Part shown: piece by piece, positions 5,418 to 5,712 of the stretch
How positions within the stretch are numbered: position 1 is the first letter of the stretch
Layout of the letters: each line of letters begins with the position of its first letter
Assembly: GCA_026387215.1 (NCBI GenBank)
Contig: JAPLMC010000046.1
Coordinates: forward strand, 1-5,712
Reading direction: 5' to 3'
From: Candidatus Omnitrophota bacterium
GTDB lineage: Bacteria; Omnitrophota; Gorgyraeia; Gorgyraeales; Gorgyraeaceae
DNA: 5,712 bases
Position numbers and translations under genes: made by a program
Notes under the pieces: generated by a model
Told to the model about the DNA's origin: nothing
What the model saw: the letters and a program-made list of their open reading frames with translations, nothing else
Databases searched by the model: none

Positions 5418-5712
5418 CTATTTAGGCTGGGTATTGGTTATTAAATCTTCTTCTCCCATCATGCTTATAACATTGACTGGATTTTCTTTGCCTGCTTGAT
5501 TAAAAATAACCCTGATCATGTCTCCGGTTTTAATATCCTTTAAAGCAAGCGCTATATCGTTTCGTATTACGCGAGTCTTCTTTGAATCAACATTTACCCT
5601 TACTGTTTCTCCAGAAAACTTGTCTTTGACAGCTAACCATAAAATCTTATTTTCTTTCTTTCCTATTTTTATTACTGTTCCTAATAAACTTTTAATTAAC
5701 TGTATTTTTTGC
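5418..5712 (-). CDS. Hypothetical small beta-rich protein, 3' part only
   Basis: An open frame enters from the high-coordinate edge and ends at TAG 5420-5418, giving 97 visible residues with no start in the window. I do not recognise a named family. The pattern of alternating hydrophobic residues (GTVIKIGKKENKILWLAV, then GETVRVNVDSKKTRVI) followed by an ALKDIKTGDMIRVIF segment resembles small secreted OB-fold or DUF5666-type proteins, in which a 'DIK.GD.VRV' strand is typical. Codon use is like that of its neighbours and the residues are well patterned, so it is probably a true gene. It ends 18 bases before the comEC GTG and in the same frame, so it may be cotranscribed with comEC. A signal peptide cannot be judged because the N-terminus is outside. 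Confidence 0.7.
   Translation of the reverse strand, partial: QKIQLIKSLLGTVIKIGKKENKILWLAVKDKFSGETVRVNVDSKKTRVIRNDIALALKDIKTGDMIRVIFNQAGKENPVNVISMMGEEDLITNTQPK

Noticed and set aside
5397..5420. Stop-codon read-through fusing the small upstream protein to ComEC
   Set aside because: The two frames are the same with only a TAG and six codons between them, but one in three neighbouring pairs would share a frame by chance. The ComEC N-terminus is a normal membrane start, and no read-through signal is visible.

Overview
The window is a compact, AT-rich bacterial segment in which every gene reads on the minus strand, so transcription runs from high to low coordinates. In that order it holds: the 3' end of a small hypothetical gene; a short comEC; a gene of the MetE/UROD superfamily; and a hydrogenase-maturation block hypF(C-terminal domain)-hypC-hypD-hypE. 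hypE runs off the low-coordinate edge. Spacers are short, the longest being about 98 bases. No tRNA, rRNA, CRISPR array, insertion sequence or transposase is visible.

The hyp genes indicate an organism that makes a [NiFe]-hydrogenase, so probably an anaerobe. The AT-rich coding, the MetE-like family and a palindromic 'CATTGCGAG' repeat would fit an uncultured anaerobic lineage such as Omnitrophota or Elusimicrobiota. That placement is a low-confidence inference from general impression, not from a marker gene.

The four Hyp proteins form one pathway. The HypF carbamoyltransferase domain supplies carbamoyl groups, HypE dehydrates the resulting S-carboxamide to thiocyanate, and HypC with HypD builds Fe(CN)2CO for the NiFe site. 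The genes are tightly coupled: hypF and hypC are 1 base apart, hypC and hypD overlap by ATGA, and hypD (once its frame is restored) overlaps hypE by ATGA.

Main oddities: (1) hypD is broken near its 3' end. The conserved cysteine-rich C-terminus is intact but in another frame, and spacing implies a net loss of about 19 bases. (2) hypF encodes only the Kae1-like carbamoyltransferase domain, with its own good ribosome binding site. (3) comEC carries an 87-base palindromic repeat inserted in frame (29 codons), and a second, apparently related repeat abuts its stop codon. (4) A 15-bp inverted repeat spans the stop of the MetE-like gene and the leader of hypF. I see no clear new defence or mobile system. 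The repeat-in-gene and the hypD lesion are the most useful things to follow up.
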